DNA of 64,000 nucleotides from Allium sativum (GCA_030737875.1 CM060910.1:69696501-69760500), one strand, 5' to 3'. Shown: positions 1 to 10,800, counted from the stretch's first letter. A program made the numbers and translations. Notes: a model not told the origin generated them from the letters alone.

Positions 1-572
1 ATATTTGGTTGAATAGGAAAATATGAAAATAAAATTACTTATTTTGATAAATAGGAAATTGTCATGTTAATCAAAATTATCACCTTGTGGATATGGTCAT
101 GTTTATAACACCATTAATAGAAGATGCAATTTACTAAGAAATGTATGTTATATATATAATAAATGACATTTATTAAGAAATGTAATGTTATATAGAAATT
201 CCATTTATTAAGAAAGGTTTACATATAAAATATTACTTTATGTGACAGTAGAAATAAAATAGAAATTCCATTTCAATAAATTATTTTGATTATTTTTGAT
301 TAATTGCATTAGATTGGCAATTCAACATAAAAACATTACTTTGATTGTTTTGTTGAATTTAAATAGAATGGTGAATTCCAAATAAAACATGTATTGTTAG
401 AAGAAGTTTTTATCACAAAGATCACTCTTTTATGTCAACGGGTATGGTTGGAAAAGTTTTTAATTTTTTTTTATGTTAACATGAAATATTAAAATTGTTA
501 AAACAAAGAAAACATTCATTTTTGTTGAATAAATTCTGTCCAATAAAACTAAGTAATCATTTTTATAGAATG
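1..572 (+). mobile_element. Family B LTR copy B1, left part (split by a nested element)
   Basis: AT-rich DNA with no gene. Composition and short repeats (attccatttatta, aatgt, tgtcat-type words) match the sequence that resumes at 12474. The family A element at 573-12468 sits between the two parts and is flanked by the same 5 bases, GAATG, so both parts were one block before that insertion. The block ends at 16637 with the GGGTCGTTTCA-type end seen in other family B LTRs. Its start lies to the left of the window. Confidence 0.5.
568..572. repeat. Target-site duplication GAATG, left copy
   Basis: The five bases GAATG directly precede TGTAACACCCC at 573 and recur directly after the element end at 12469-12473. 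A perfect 5-bp duplication is the usual Ty3/gypsy integration footprint and fixes both outer boundaries. Confidence 0.9.
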
Positions 573-752
573 TGTAACACCCCATAATTTTGTGACATTA
601 AGATTCTCAAATTAAAGTATAATTAATTTTTAAAAGAAAAATTGAAAGAAAAAGATCCATGCAGTTGTTTAATTTAAGTATTGTAACTAACATGAAAAAG
701 AGAAGTAAGGAGAGAAAAATAATTATTATTGTTCTAAGACTTATTAACAAAA

Positions 753-826
753 GCCTCTGTAGCTCAGTTGGTTAAGGCATTGGATTTGTAGCATGGAGGT
801 CGGGGGTTTGAACCCCGACGACGACA
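753..826 (+). pseudogene. tRNA-like Pol III cassette inside the family A 5' LTR
   Basis: This 74-nt stretch has tRNA layout. It starts GCCTCTG, has an A box TAGCTCAGTTGG (760-771) and a B-box-like GGTTTGAACCC (805-815), a GC-rich T-arm, and a 3' end ACGACGACA. A run of seven T (830-836) follows, as at a Pol III terminator. The loop reads TTTGTAG (anticodon TGT, Thr-like), but the anticodon stem does not pair, so it is not a working tRNA. This copy is more decayed than the one in the 3' LTR: the B box has TTTGA for TTCGA, and GACGAC replaces GGCGGC. Tyrosine, leucine or other tRNA origin is not excluded, because identity rests only on the loop. Confidence 0.7.
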
Positions 827-1255
827 TAATTTTTTTATCTTTGTTTTAGAGAGGGCCAACTGAACATGAAAATATATGTACGTATACAAATTCAAAATTT
901 GAAAGGATAAGAACGTACATATAAGGAATAAAGAAAATATACATATACATATGAGAATATAAAAATATATATTTATATATGCAAAAATATACGTATACGA
1001 AAGATAAAATTCAAGATAAGGCTACAGTCAATGAAATATGGCAACATCATTTGAATTTTGAAAATAAAATGAAAGTTGTGCGTATATATATACGCGTAAA
1101 ATGGTCCTTAGAGGAATTGTATACATATAAGGATATTTCATGTGAATAAAACAGTTAAATAAATTCCAAAAATTCAAAAGTTCGAAAATCAAACTTCTAC
1201 GCCAAAACAATTCATTCGAAATTCAAATTTCTACGCCAAAATAGCTTGTGGGACC

Positions 1256-1370
1256 CAATGCTGACTCAGCACTGCGTGTATGATAAGGTTTGGCTAGATT
1301 CATCTACGTACCTGGACTATTTTCTTAACTGGGTTCAATGCTGACTCAGCGCTGCGTGTACGATAAGGTC
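1256..1370 (+). promoter_or_regulatory. Duplicated bZIP-like palindrome upstream of the TATA box (5' LTR)
   Basis: Two direct copies of a ~33-bp block share the words CAATGCTGACTCAGC and GATAAGGT. They lie ~80 bp apart, just upstream of the TATA box. The core TGCTGACTCAGCA at 1259-1271 is a perfect 13-bp palindrome; the second copy at 1339-1351 ends in G. TGACTCA is the classic GCN4/AP-1 bZIP core. An enhancer role is inferred from position and duplication. Confidence 0.55.
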
Positions 1371-1378
1371 TTGAGCAG

Positions 1379-1388
1379 CTATATAAAC
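1379..1388 (+). promoter_or_regulatory. TATA box of the family A 5' LTR
   Basis: CTATATAAAC lies just after the duplicated palindrome and is followed ~30 bp later by a pyrimidine-rich stretch (CATTCTCTTTACACC), a typical plant Pol II start context. It implies that U3 is ~0.83 kb and that most of the 5 kb LTR is transcribed R/U5. Confidence 0.7.
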
Positions 1389-3323
1389 AGCCCTAGTCTT
1401 CATTCTCTTTACACCAATTCTCTTCTATCCTTATGCTGCTAAGATTCATGGCTTCTTCCCCTCCTCTAAATTTTCTTAAATAATTAAAATAAAATATAAA
1501 TTCAAGACATGGAGATGCTGCTCAAATCTGTTCAAGAGAAGATTCAAATCAAAGTGAAGAATTCAAAGGCTAAATCAACAAACCTCGAGCAACGACATAC
1601 GAATCTTAGCATCGCCGTTCTTCTATTCTAGATCTAATTTGTGCAAGTTGGTTATTTCTAGACTTAAACATTTTATTTTTATTTGTGACATGAAATTAAA
1701 AGGATATAAGAAAAATGCCTAATCTCTTCACTTGGATCTGTGTTTATTTTAAGTTTTTGGATCTAATTCTTGACTATGGCCCAGAACATACTATGACTTT
1801 GATTGACGGCCTATGACTATTAAACAAAGAGGATATGCCTATGCCTATGACCATGATTATGAGAACTATGACCATGAACCTATTGCCTTTGAATTACGAA
1901 CATGAACCTTGATTTGGGACATACAACATATGACTATGACATTGCCTATGACAATGACTTATGACTATGGGAATTATTTTCCCTTTTGGACTATGAACAT
2001 TGCCTATAACTATGAACTTTGCCTATGATTCATAATTAGGAAAATTGTTGCTTAAGTTTTGTGGCTATGAAATTGGGTCTAAACCCGATTATCTATTTTA
2101 TCTGTTCCTTGTTTTTCTTTGGTTTTAGACTGTGGGAATTTACCTATTCAGTTAGGTCTACCCATGTTCTTGAACCTATTCTATCTATTGGTTTTAAATC
2201 TTGGGAATTTACCTATTAAGTTAGGTCTACGCATATTCTTGAACCTACGTCGTTATCCAAACCTTTTATGCCAGTTATTATCCCTTTTCATAGCATCTTT
2301 GGTTCATTCCCTATTTTCTACGAATCTAGATTTATTTACAATCTAGGTTAAATCACGATTATACGAACGGTGGGAATGCAATTTGGGGAAAATATGAAAA
2401 TGAACATAAATGTAGCTATAAGCTTGGAAATTGGCATAAATTGGGAATATGTATTATGGCATGTTCATAGGAATGCAAATTGGATAAGTTTGACATATTA
2501 AATTTAGTATTAGCAAGTAAGCTAAATTTTAGGCATGAAATGTAAACTAGAATAATAATTCTAGTCTTACCATAAACTGTGAATTAGGAATGTTAAATCA
2601 AAATTGTGTTAATTAAAGATTTGGAATAAGTATATTGGCACAATTTTGAATTTAGCCATAATTGTCAGAAATTGTCATGTTTAGAATAAATTATGGTTAG
2701 AGACACTTAATTTGGTATAATTTACATACCAAAAAGTATAAATATGATAAATAAGAGGGAACGGGCCATAATAATAAATGTGACAATGTACATTAAAAGT
2801 GTAATAATGAAATAAGTAAATTAGGAGTAAATTTACTTATAGAATTTGTCATAAATGATAAATTGTTCATTTACCACAAAATATGTAACTTGCATGTAGG
2901 TAAAGTTTTGGCCGTAAATTATAAACTAGGATATTTAATCTAGTTTTGGCAATGAAATAGGAAATGGCCTGAACTGCAAGTTGGGTTAGGACGTGGGCCT
3001 AGAATATAAGTATACTAGTGGGCAGGACAAAATGAAAATGGTTTAGGCCAAGTTTATTTAAAAAGGGAAAATGGAATTTGAAGATAAATTGTTGACAATT
3101 TATATATGGACAAAAGAAAGGTTTTCTCTTTGAATAACACATACACCTGAAAGTTCTAGGGTGACAGAGAGGATAGTGTCTAGGCTTGGGTTGGAAAATA
3201 CAAGTTTCCTGCCCTCCCTGGCTATCCCTAACTGATCCGAAGGACGGGATGGTTGTTTTCAAAACCAGATTTGGAAATTAATCAAAAACCCTTTGAACTT
3301 AGAAATCATGAATATGCCTAACC

Positions 3324-3412
3324 CGAGGTGAGACGAAGTTGCGGTGTAAACCTGCCCGGAACCGACCGGCACATCCAGTAACCGCAGCAATATATGTCTA
3401 ATGTGAGAGGTT
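3324..3412 (+). other. Conserved stem-loop motif, copy 1 (family A 5' LTR)
   Basis: Outer stem TTAGAC/GTCTAA (here TGAGAC, one pair lost), middle stem TGCGGT/ACCGCA, and an apical hairpin with CCGG arms around AACCGA inside CTGCCCGGAACCGACCGGC, followed by ATCCAG and then CTAATGTGAGAGGT. Three other copies (10147, 13261, 13381) keep the apical part almost unchanged while the stems differ but still pair. I do not recognise it as a known RNA class. Confidence 0.6.
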
Positions 3413-3435
3413 GCGACTTTAATTTATTAATTAAA

Positions 3436-4000
3436 TCTAGAACAAGAATGGGAGAGTTAAGTCCATAGAAACACTTAACAAATTTAACACAGTTAAGCAA
3501 GAATGGGTGGGTTAAGTCCATAGAAACACTTAACCAACTTAACACAGTTAAGCTAGAATGGGAAGGTTAAGTCCATATGAACACTTGACCAACTTAACAC
3601 AGTTAAGCTAGAATGGGAAGGTTAAGGAACACTTAACCAACTTAGCACAGTTAAAGCTAGAATGGGAGGGTTAAGTCCATGGGAATACTTAGCCAAATTA
3701 ACATGTTGACTAGACTAGAAGGTGGGGTTAAGTAAAGTTAATACACTTAGCCAATTTAACATGTTAATTAGACTAGAGGTTGGGGTTAAGTAATACACTT
3801 AGCCAATTTAATATGTTAGCTGGACTAGACCATAGGGTTAAGTAAACTTGAACGCTTAACCATCAGAATATGATAAATGAATAGGGTTAAGTAAAATGCA
3901 TAAAGGGATAACACTTAACCAGTTTAACAGGATAAGGGAAGAGGGTTAAGATAGCTTGAATCGACTAAAGACACTTAACCAATCCAACCTGGCGAGAAAG
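3436..4000 (+). repeat. ~55-bp tandem array in the family A 5' LTR
   Basis: Roughly ten units built on GGTTAAGTCCATAG, AACACTTAACCAA and TTAACACAGTTAAGC. They become more diverged towards the right, and single units are shortened. Related AACTAAGTAGTAAA words continue to ~4120. The TTAAG/CTTAA words are self-complementary between halves of a unit. No coding sense. Confidence 0.8.
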
Positions 4001-4129
4001 AAAACTAAGTAGCAAACCTCAGTTGAAAAGGGGAATAAGTAGTAAAACTTAGTTAAGAAAACAAGGAATTTGGAAACTAAGTGGTAAACCTTAGTTAGTA
4101 GAACTAAGTAGTAATTCTTAGTATAACAC

Positions 4130-4740
4130 GAAGGGGTGGACGTCCATCTGATTTTAAAGAAGACTCCAACGAATTGGGATACGAAGCCCGAGGCTTCGAG
4201 GGGACGTGAGGGTACTCTTGGTATCCCTCTGTGAGGCTGCAGATGATCCGCCTGGGCGCACAGAGGTTAAGGTCTGTGGTAGAAGAGCCAAGGGTATGCC
4301 TTTGTTGCAATATATGGCAACCAAAAGACTAGGATGGACCAGCGTGATTCGGCGAGAAGACGGAAGCCCTGTGATAGCAACTCGTCGTCTACCTACCATC
4401 TTCAGTCAAGCGAGACACGTAAAGCGGGAAGGCTGGAGGACTCATACGGACCACATACTTGTTATCTAGTTGTGGTTGCGGGGTGTTGTTGGCCATAGAA
4501 TTAGTGGGGCAGATAGGGGCCTTCGTACAGTTCTCATTTTATAAAGGTGGCCTTCCATTAGTTGAGGTAGGGGCCGAGTGGGACCATAGCCACTGGAAAA
4601 ATAGACCTTAGCATCTGCATCGGCAGATATTGAAAGCTCCCGACCGAGTTCCGTATTTATAGAGTAGCCCTGACAGCGGAACTCGGACCGCACATTACTG
4701 GACATGTGCATCTAGACAAGCGATAACGATTCGCGATACA
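4130..4740 (+). other. GC-richer block of the family A LTR with overlapping open frames
   Basis: This segment is clearly richer in G+C than the rest of the LTR. It contains open frames of 68-87 codons on both strands (for example + 4206-4469 and minus 4154-4399 and 4466-4711). The same frames recur in the other LTR at 10927-11534. I see no domain or motif, and overlapping frames on opposite strands are expected in a GC-richer stretch with few stops. It lies downstream of the TATA box, so it would be transcribed leader or U5. I treat it as non-coding. Confidence 0.5.
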
Positions 4741-5506
4741 TGCGTGGGAAAAGTCTAGGAACATGTACCACCCTAGGTGGTGTGTCCTAGACTAAAGGGC
4801 ATCATTCGACAGGTGGCATAATCCCTAGTTTGGAACTAGGTGGCATAAACCCTGAATCCAAGAAGCATTCAGAAAAATAGCGTAAGTTCTAGTTGAATCT
4901 AGAAGGCACTTGATAGAAAACCCTAGATTAGATCTAGGTAATTAAATAATAAATGGATGCCTCAAGGCGACGGAAACTACAGGGATTGAGATCACGTTAT
5001 CGTTACTAGTAGGGACACTAGTTAGGCGGTGCAGAGATATAGTATAACAAGGAAATAGCGAAGCGGCGAAAGTATTAAAGCATATCCAGTTAGTCTTATC
5101 TTAGCATATCTTGTGATTACCTTGTCTAATCTTGTTGACCCTATCGTCATGGTGTAATCTTGTATTCAGTTAATTCATGTCGTTTTGTTTTCCTTGTTCA
5201 CATGCTAGAAGTTACTGTACTTACTCAGGCTTTATCTCTGACTCTGTTTTTCTTTCGTCTTCTTTTCTTCCATTCCCCCCCCCCCCAGGTAGTAGAGGAG
5301 GGAGTAGTATAGCTCAGGTCAAGTTGGACTGTCACTCTTTCCCAGCTTGAAGATTTGTCGAAGTTTGCTTGGATTCTCTTATCAGATGCTATGGCTGGCT
5401 CTTGCTAAAATTTGGGGAAATATAAATGTTGTTTGATGCTTCTTTATTTTGTAAGATAGATGACACTCTGATATTGTAAAGAAATCTTTGTATAAACTAT
5501 TTTATC

Positions 5507-5512
5507 AATAAA
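5507..5512 (+). terminator. Polyadenylation signal AATAAA, family A 5' LTR
   Basis: AATAAA within TTTATCAATAAAGC, ~130 bp before the LTR end and preceded by T-rich sequence. The same signal is at 12334-12339 in the 3' LTR, where it would act on element transcripts. Confidence 0.55.
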
Positions 5513-5643
5513 GCAAAGTTTTATTTTCCGCTGTTTAATTTCTGTCTGTCTTGTAATTTATCTGCATCTTTTACCCTAAATGCTCCACAGAACTTAGTGC
5601 ATTCCCTTTGTGAGTGACACTAACGGACGTGGGGTGTTACACG

Positions 5644-5655
5644 TGGTATCAGAGC
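5644..5655 (+). other. Primer-binding site (initiator-Met tRNA type), family A
   Basis: TGGTATCAGAGC starts two bases after the 5' LTR end. This is the standard plant retrotransposon primer site complementary to the 3' end of initiator-Met tRNA. Confidence 0.9.
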
Positions 5656-6702
5656 TGAAGGTTACCAGATCAGATAAAGGATTTGAAAAATTATTTTCAA
5701 AATGGTTTTTAAAGAAGCATTTTCAAGAGAAAAGATTTGTTTTAAAGACATATTCCCCAAAGCCATACGCACTATCTTTTCTTCCTCTGTTTAAATTCTT
5801 GTCTCCTTCTTTCTTGAGTCATTGGGGCTCCTGGCTTTCTGGGAGGTAACCTCATCGAAGGGCAAAATAGTGCCCGGCTTCCATCCATAGCCATAGTTGT
5901 TTCATCTACGAGCAGTTTTCTTTCAAAGCTTATAAGGTTTTCTGGACGATGGAGGCAGTTTTCGAGAGATTTGTCAACATGACTACACACGGAAGGGGAT
6001 GAGGAGTTTGGCTAAGGAGCATAACCCTAGGATGAGGAATTCATGGATGTAAACTTAGCACACGAAGGAGGAAGAAATTATAAAACCTAAGACAAGAGGA
6101 AGTATCTTTACTAGGGTATGATAGGGCATATACTTAAGGACAAGGGCACGAACGAGGAACAAGATTATCAGAAGGACAAGTACATGCTTTCACCACCAAG
6201 CGTACCTAGGAGAAAGGTAGTTCGGTTGGAAGAGTCTAGTTTTCTGTTCGTACTATTTCCTTAGGTTCTAGCGCTTCTCATTTGTTCGTATCCACTTCCA
6301 TAGTTGGGTCTCTGCACCATAGTACCTATATAGTAGAAAGATCCCACTAGAGTCTCAAATCCAATTGGTGGTCCGACCAGTTTATTTTTGGCTAGTAGGG
6401 ATTTGAGAATAGCTATCGAGTTTGCTTATATCATCTCACGTAGATCGTCTAAATTCGGAGGAGATATTCCTTGGGTGCTTGTCTGATATTGGTTTAGGCC
6501 TTTGGGGCTTGTACTTGAGGAATGTCGAGTTCGGTTTGGATGGTTTGCGTGAGAAATGAATAGTTATGGCAGGCACTCCAAAGAGCACATAGTGACCTTT
6601 CGACTCTTATAGTTATGGCATGGCGGATAAGAGGGAAACCTCTAATCATCTTAGTACGTATACCTGGTACCGTGATTGAAATCTGTTTATTTTGGAAATG
6701 GA
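5656..6702 (+). other. Family A internal region, no recognisable gag or pol
   Basis: About 1 kb between the primer site and the chromodomain relic. Every frame is broken, and I see no gag, zinc knuckle, protease, RT or integrase motif. The longest open frame (5610-5849 +) starts in the LTR and crosses the primer site, so it is not a gag start. Most likely the gag-pol body was lost, leaving leader and scrambled sequence. Confidence 0.6.
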
Positions 6703-6771
6703 GATCCGGAACTTCACAATCGTGAAGTTAAATTAGTTAAGATACAGTGGAATAAAGCTCAAGAAGGCTAG
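6703..6771 (+). pseudogene. Chromodomain relic at the 3' end of the family A internal region
   Basis: One frame reads D-P-E-L-H-N-R-E-V-K-L-V-K-I-Q-W-N-K and then meets a TAG at 6769. This resembles the core of plant chromovirus chromodomains (pattern: E-L-R-N-x-x-V-x-L-V-K-V-x-W), which close the integrase. The intact minus-strand relative at 53211-55430 has R-E-L-R-S-K-K-I-H-L-V-K-V-Q-W in the same place. The position, ~620 bp before the purine tract, also fits. The match is short, so this is a probable rather than certain relic of an ancestral chromovirus pol. Confidence 0.55.
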
Positions 6772-7381
6772 ATACTAGCAACATTCCCTTTTTCCTTAAG
6801 GGTGCATCCTTGATTTCTCTGTTTAGGAGCTTTATGCGTAGTTGTTTCTCTCTTTCCAAAGTATATCCTCTAGGTCGTATCTGCGATCCTTAGGTAGAAG
6901 CCAATGGATGTAAACATGTATTTGAAACATGTTATGGTTGAATGGTTGCAAGTGGTTGCAAATGGTTGCTCGTGGATGCATATGCATATGTATTAGGCAC
7001 TAGATAAAGTTCAGACGCTCTCATATTGCATTTACATATATACATTTGTTTATAAGTTGAACTTGATATGATATAATGTGGACGTTGCATATGGATGAAT
7101 GGCTGTGCACGCATGTAGTATTTACATGACTAGGGATGTTTGCATGCATGATTGGACGCATGGCACTAACATGATTTGCATTAAGGAGGTCAACTGAATC
7201 AGTAGACCGCCTGATTTTGCATTAGATAGAGACATATACACACACTATGCATATGAACATGAAAGCATTAGAAATCTTTTAAGGACAATGAATGCATGTG
7301 ATTGAATGGTTGAGTAGATGGGTGATTGGATGGTAGGACACATTCTTCCTAACTTGAAGATTTCGGGGACGAAATCCTTTT
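6772..7381 (+). other. Family A 3' untranslated internal region
   Basis: Between the chromodomain relic and the purine tract. It contains ATGCATATG-rich words and TGGTTGAATGGTTGCA-like short repeats (6930-7150). No coding sense. The last ~30 bases, with TTTCGGGGACGAAATCC, match the usual lead-in to a chromovirus purine tract. Confidence 0.5.
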
Positions 7382-7394
7382 AAGTGGGGGAGAA
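7382..7394 (+). other. Polypurine tract, family A
   Basis: AAGTGGGGGAGAA directly abuts the TGTAACACCCC start of the 3' LTR, the plus-strand priming site of reverse transcription. Confidence 0.88.
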
Positions 7395-7574
7395 TGTAAC
7401 ACCCCGTAATTCTATGACATTAAGATTCTCAAATTAAAGTATAATTAATTTTTAAAAGAAAAATTAAAAGAAAAAGATCCATACAGTTGTTTAATTTAAG
7501 TATTGTAACTAACATGAAAAAGAGAAGTAAGGATAGAAAAATAATTATTATTGTTCTAAGACTTATTAACAAAA

Positions 7575-7648
7575 GCCTCTGTAGCTCAGTTGGTTAAGGC
7601 ATTGGATTTGTAGCATGGAGGTCGGGGGTTCGAACCCCGACGGCGGCA
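7575..7648 (+). pseudogene. tRNA-like Pol III cassette inside the family A 3' LTR
   Basis: The better-preserved copy of the cassette at 753. A box TAGCTCAGTTGG is at 7582-7593, B box GGTTCGAACCC (consensus core GTTCGA) at 7627-7637, and a T7 run at 7652-7658. The acceptor ends GCCTCTG and CGGCGGC pair at six of seven positions counting one U-G pair, and the T-arm pairs CGGGG with CCCCG. The anticodon stem (TTGGA against CATGG) pairs badly, so this is a tRNA relic that keeps its internal promoter rather than a gene for a working tRNA. Confidence 0.75.
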
Positions 7649-8081
7649 TAATTTTTTTATCTTTGTTTTAGAGAGGGCCAACTGAACATGCAAATATATG
7701 TACGTATACAAATTCAAAATTTGAAAGGATAAGAACGTACATATAAGGAAATAAAGAAAAAATATATATCGATATGAGAATATATATATATATATATATA
7801 TATGCAAAAATATATGTATACGAAAGATAAAATTTAAGATAAGGCTACAGTCAATGAAATATGGCAACATCATTTGAATTTTGAAAATAAAATGAAAGTT
7901 GTGCGTATATATATACGCGTAAAATGGTCGTTAGAGGAATTGTATACATATAAGAATATTTCAGTTGAATAAAACAGTTAAATAAATTCCAGAAATTCAA
8001 AAGTTCGAAAATCAAACTTCTACGCCAAAACAATTCATTCGAAATTCAAATTTCTACGCCAAAATAGCTTGTGGGACCCAA

Positions 8082-8174
8082 TGCTGACTCAGCACTGCGT
8101 GTATGATAAGGTTTGGCTAGATTCATCTACGTACCTGGACTATTTTCTTAACTGGGTTCAATGCTGACTCAGCG
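8082..8174 (+). promoter_or_regulatory. Duplicated bZIP-like palindrome (3' LTR)
   Basis: The same two blocks as at 1256-1370. TGCTGACTCAGCA at 8082-8094 keeps the full palindrome; the copy at 8162-8174 ends in G. Confidence 0.55.
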
Positions 8175-8201
8175 TTGCGTGTACGATAAGGTCTTGAGCA
8201 G

Positions 8202-8211
8202 CTATATAAAC
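8202..8211 (+). promoter_or_regulatory. TATA box of the family A 3' LTR
   Basis: CTATATAAAC in the same context as at 1379. It could drive transcription into the 3' LTR and flanking DNA. Confidence 0.65.
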
Positions 8212-10146
8212 AGCCCTAGTCTTCATTCTCTTTGCACCAATTCTCTTCTATCCTTATGCTGCTAAGATTCATGGCTTCTTCCCCTCCTCTAAATTTTCTT
8301 AAATAATTAAAATAAAATATAAATTCAAGACATGGAGATGCTGCTCAAATCTGTTCAAGAGAAGATTCAAATCAAAGTGAAGAATTCAAAGGCTAAATCA
8401 ACAAACCTCGAGCAACGACATACGAATCTTAGCATCGCCGTTTTTCTATTCTAGATCTAATTTCTGTAAGTTGGTTATTTCTAGACTTGAACGTTTTATT
8501 TTTATTTGTGACATGAAATTAAAAGGATATAAGAAAAATGCCTAATCTCTTCACTTGGATCTGTGTTTTTTTTAGTTTTTGGATCTAATTCTTGACTATG
8601 GCCCAGAACATACTATGACTTTGATTGACGGCCTATGACTATTAAACAAAGAGGATATGCCTATGCCTATGACCGTGATTATGAGAACTATGACCATGAA
8701 CCTATTGCCTTTGAATTACGAACATGAACCTTGATTTGGGACATACAACATATGACTATGACATTGCCTATGACAATGACTTATGACTATGGGAATTATT
8801 TTCCCTTTTGGACTATGAACATTGCTTATAACTATGAACTTTGCCTATGATTCATAATTAGGAAAATTGTTGCTTAAGTTTTGTGGCTATGAAATTGGGT
8901 CTAAACCCGATTATCTATTTTATCTGTTCCTTGTTTTTCTTTGGTTTTAGACTATGGGGATTTACCTATTCAGTTAGGTCTACCCATGTTCTTGAACCTA
9001 TTCTATCTATTGGTTTTAGACCGTGGGAATTTACCTATTAAGTTAGGTCTACCCATATTCTTATACCTACGTCGTTATCCAAACCTTTTATGCCAGTTTT
9101 TATCCCTTTTCATAGCATCTTTGGTTCATTCCCTGTTTTCTACGAATCTAGATTTATTTACAATCTAGGTTAAATCACGATTATACGAACGGTGGGAATG
9201 CAATTTGGGGAAAATATGAAAATGAACATAAATGTAGTTATAAGCTTGGAAATTGGCATAAATTGGGAATATGTATTATGGCATGTTCATAGGAATGCAA
9301 ATTGGATAAGTTTGACATATTAAATTTAGTATTAGCAAGTAAGCTAAATTTTAGGCATGAAATGTAAACTAGAATAATAATTCTAGTCTTACCATAAACT
9401 GTGAATTAGGAATGTTAACTCAAAATTGTGTTAATTAAATATTTGGAATAAGTATATTAGCACAATTTTGAATTTAGCCATAATTGAGAGAAATTGTCAT
9501 GTTTAGAATAAATTATGGTTAGTGACACTTAATTTGGTATAATTTACATACCAAAAAGTATAAATATGATAAATAAGAGGGAACGGGCCATAATAATAAA
9601 TGTGACAATGTACATTAAAAATGTAATAATGAAATAAGTAAATTAGGAGTAAATTTACTTATAGAATTTGTCATAAATGATAAATTGTTCATTTACCACA
9701 AAATATGTAACTTGCATGTAGGTAAAGTTTTGGCCATAAATTATAAACTAGGATATTTAATCTAGTTTTGGCAATGAAATAGGAAATGGCCTGAACTACA
9801 AGTTGGGTTAGGACGTGGGCCAAGAATATAAGTATACTAGTGGGCAGGACAAAATGAAAATGGTATAGGCCAAGTTTATTTAAAAAGGGAAAATGGACTT
9901 TGAAGATAAATTGTTGACAATTTATATATGGACAAAAGAAAGGTTTTCTCTTTGAATAACACATACACCTGAAAGTTCTAGGGTGACAGATAGGATAATG
10001 TCTAGGCTTGGGTTTGGAAAATACAAGTTTCCTGCCCTCCCTGGCTATCCCTAACTGATCCGAAGGACGAGATGGTTGTTTTCAAAACCAGATTTGGAAA
10101 TTAATCAAAAACCCTTTGAACTTAGAAAACATGAATATGCCTAACC

Positions 10147-10235
10147 CGAGGTTAGACGAAGTTGCGGTGTAAACCTGCCCGGAACCGACCGGCACATCCA
10201 GTAACCGCAGCAATATCTGTCTAATGTGAGAGGTT
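10147..10235 (+). other. Conserved stem-loop motif, copy 2 (family A 3' LTR)
   Basis: Same motif as at 3324, but with the outer stem intact: TTAGAC pairs with GTCTAA over all six positions. Middle stem TGCGGT/ACCGCA and the CCGG-AACCGA-CCGG apical hairpin are unchanged. Confidence 0.62.
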
Positions 10236-10257
10236 GTGGCTTCAATTTATTAATTAA

Positions 10258-10800
10258 AGCTAGAACAAGAATGGGAGAGTTAAGTCCATAGAAACACTTA
10301 ACCAATTTAACACAGTTAAGCAAGAATGGGTGGGTTAAGTCCATAGAAATACTTAACCAACTTAACACAGTTAAGCTAGAATGGGAAGGTTAAGTCCATA
10401 GGAACACTTAACCAACTTAACACAGTTAAGCTAGAATGGGAAGGTTAAGGAACACTTAACCAACTTAGCACAGTTAAAGCTAGAATGGGAGGGTTAAGTC
10501 CATGGGAATACTTAGCCAAATTAACATGTTGACTAGACTAGAAGGTGGGGTTAAGTAAAGTTAATACACTTAGCCAATTTAACATGTTAATTAGACTAGA
10601 GGTTGGGGTTAAGTAATACACTTAGCCAATTTAATATGTTAGCTGGACTAGACCATAGGGTTAAGTAAACTTGAACGCTTAACCATCAGAATATGATAAA
10701 TGAATAGGGTTTAGTAAGAAGCATAAAGGGATAACACTTAATCAGTTTAATAGGATAAGGGAAGAGGGTTAAGATAGCTTGAATCGACTAAAGACACTTA
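10258..10800 (+). repeat. ~55-bp tandem array in the family A 3' LTR
   Basis: Counterpart of 3436-4000 with the same unit order, so the array was fixed before the element inserted. Confidence 0.8.

Larger units (their letters stand above)
573..5641 (+). repeat. Family A 5' LTR (5069 bp)
   Basis: It starts TGTAACACCCC and ends GGGGTGTTACA, so it has TG...CA ends. The whole block recurs at 7395-12468. Modules in order: tRNA-like cassette (753-826), duplicated TGACTCA-type palindrome, TATA box (1379), TATGAC/CCTATGA-rich stretch (~1760-2030), AT-rich part, structured motif (3324-3412), ~55-bp tandem array (3436-4000), GC-richer block (4130-4740), polyadenylation signal (5507). Several open frames occur on both strands in 4104-4711, but none resembles a known protein. 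Confidence 0.93.

Noticed and set aside
753..826. Functional nuclear tRNA-Thr gene
   Set aside because: The anticodon stem does not pair and the acceptor has mismatches; it sits in a repeated LTR. Kept only as a tRNA-like relic with internal promoter boxes.
3324..3412. Structured motif as a hammerhead, twister or other known self-cleaving ribozyme
   Set aside because: The hammerhead core words (CTGATGA...GAAA) are absent. A loose likeness of the reverse strand to twister (GCCGGTC) lacks the required conserved loops as I know them, so no class is claimed.
4104..4711. Overlapping open frames on both strands in the family A LTR (also 10927-11534)
   Set aside because: No domain, motif or start context. 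Their presence in both LTRs only reflects LTR identity, and a GC-richer stretch gives long frames by chance.
7586..7873. Minus-strand 95-codon frame ending in a C-R-R-R-G-S-N-P-R-P-P-C-Y-K-type tail
   Set aside because: This is the antisense translation of the tRNA-like cassette joined to AT-rich LTR DNA, a well-known annotation artefact.
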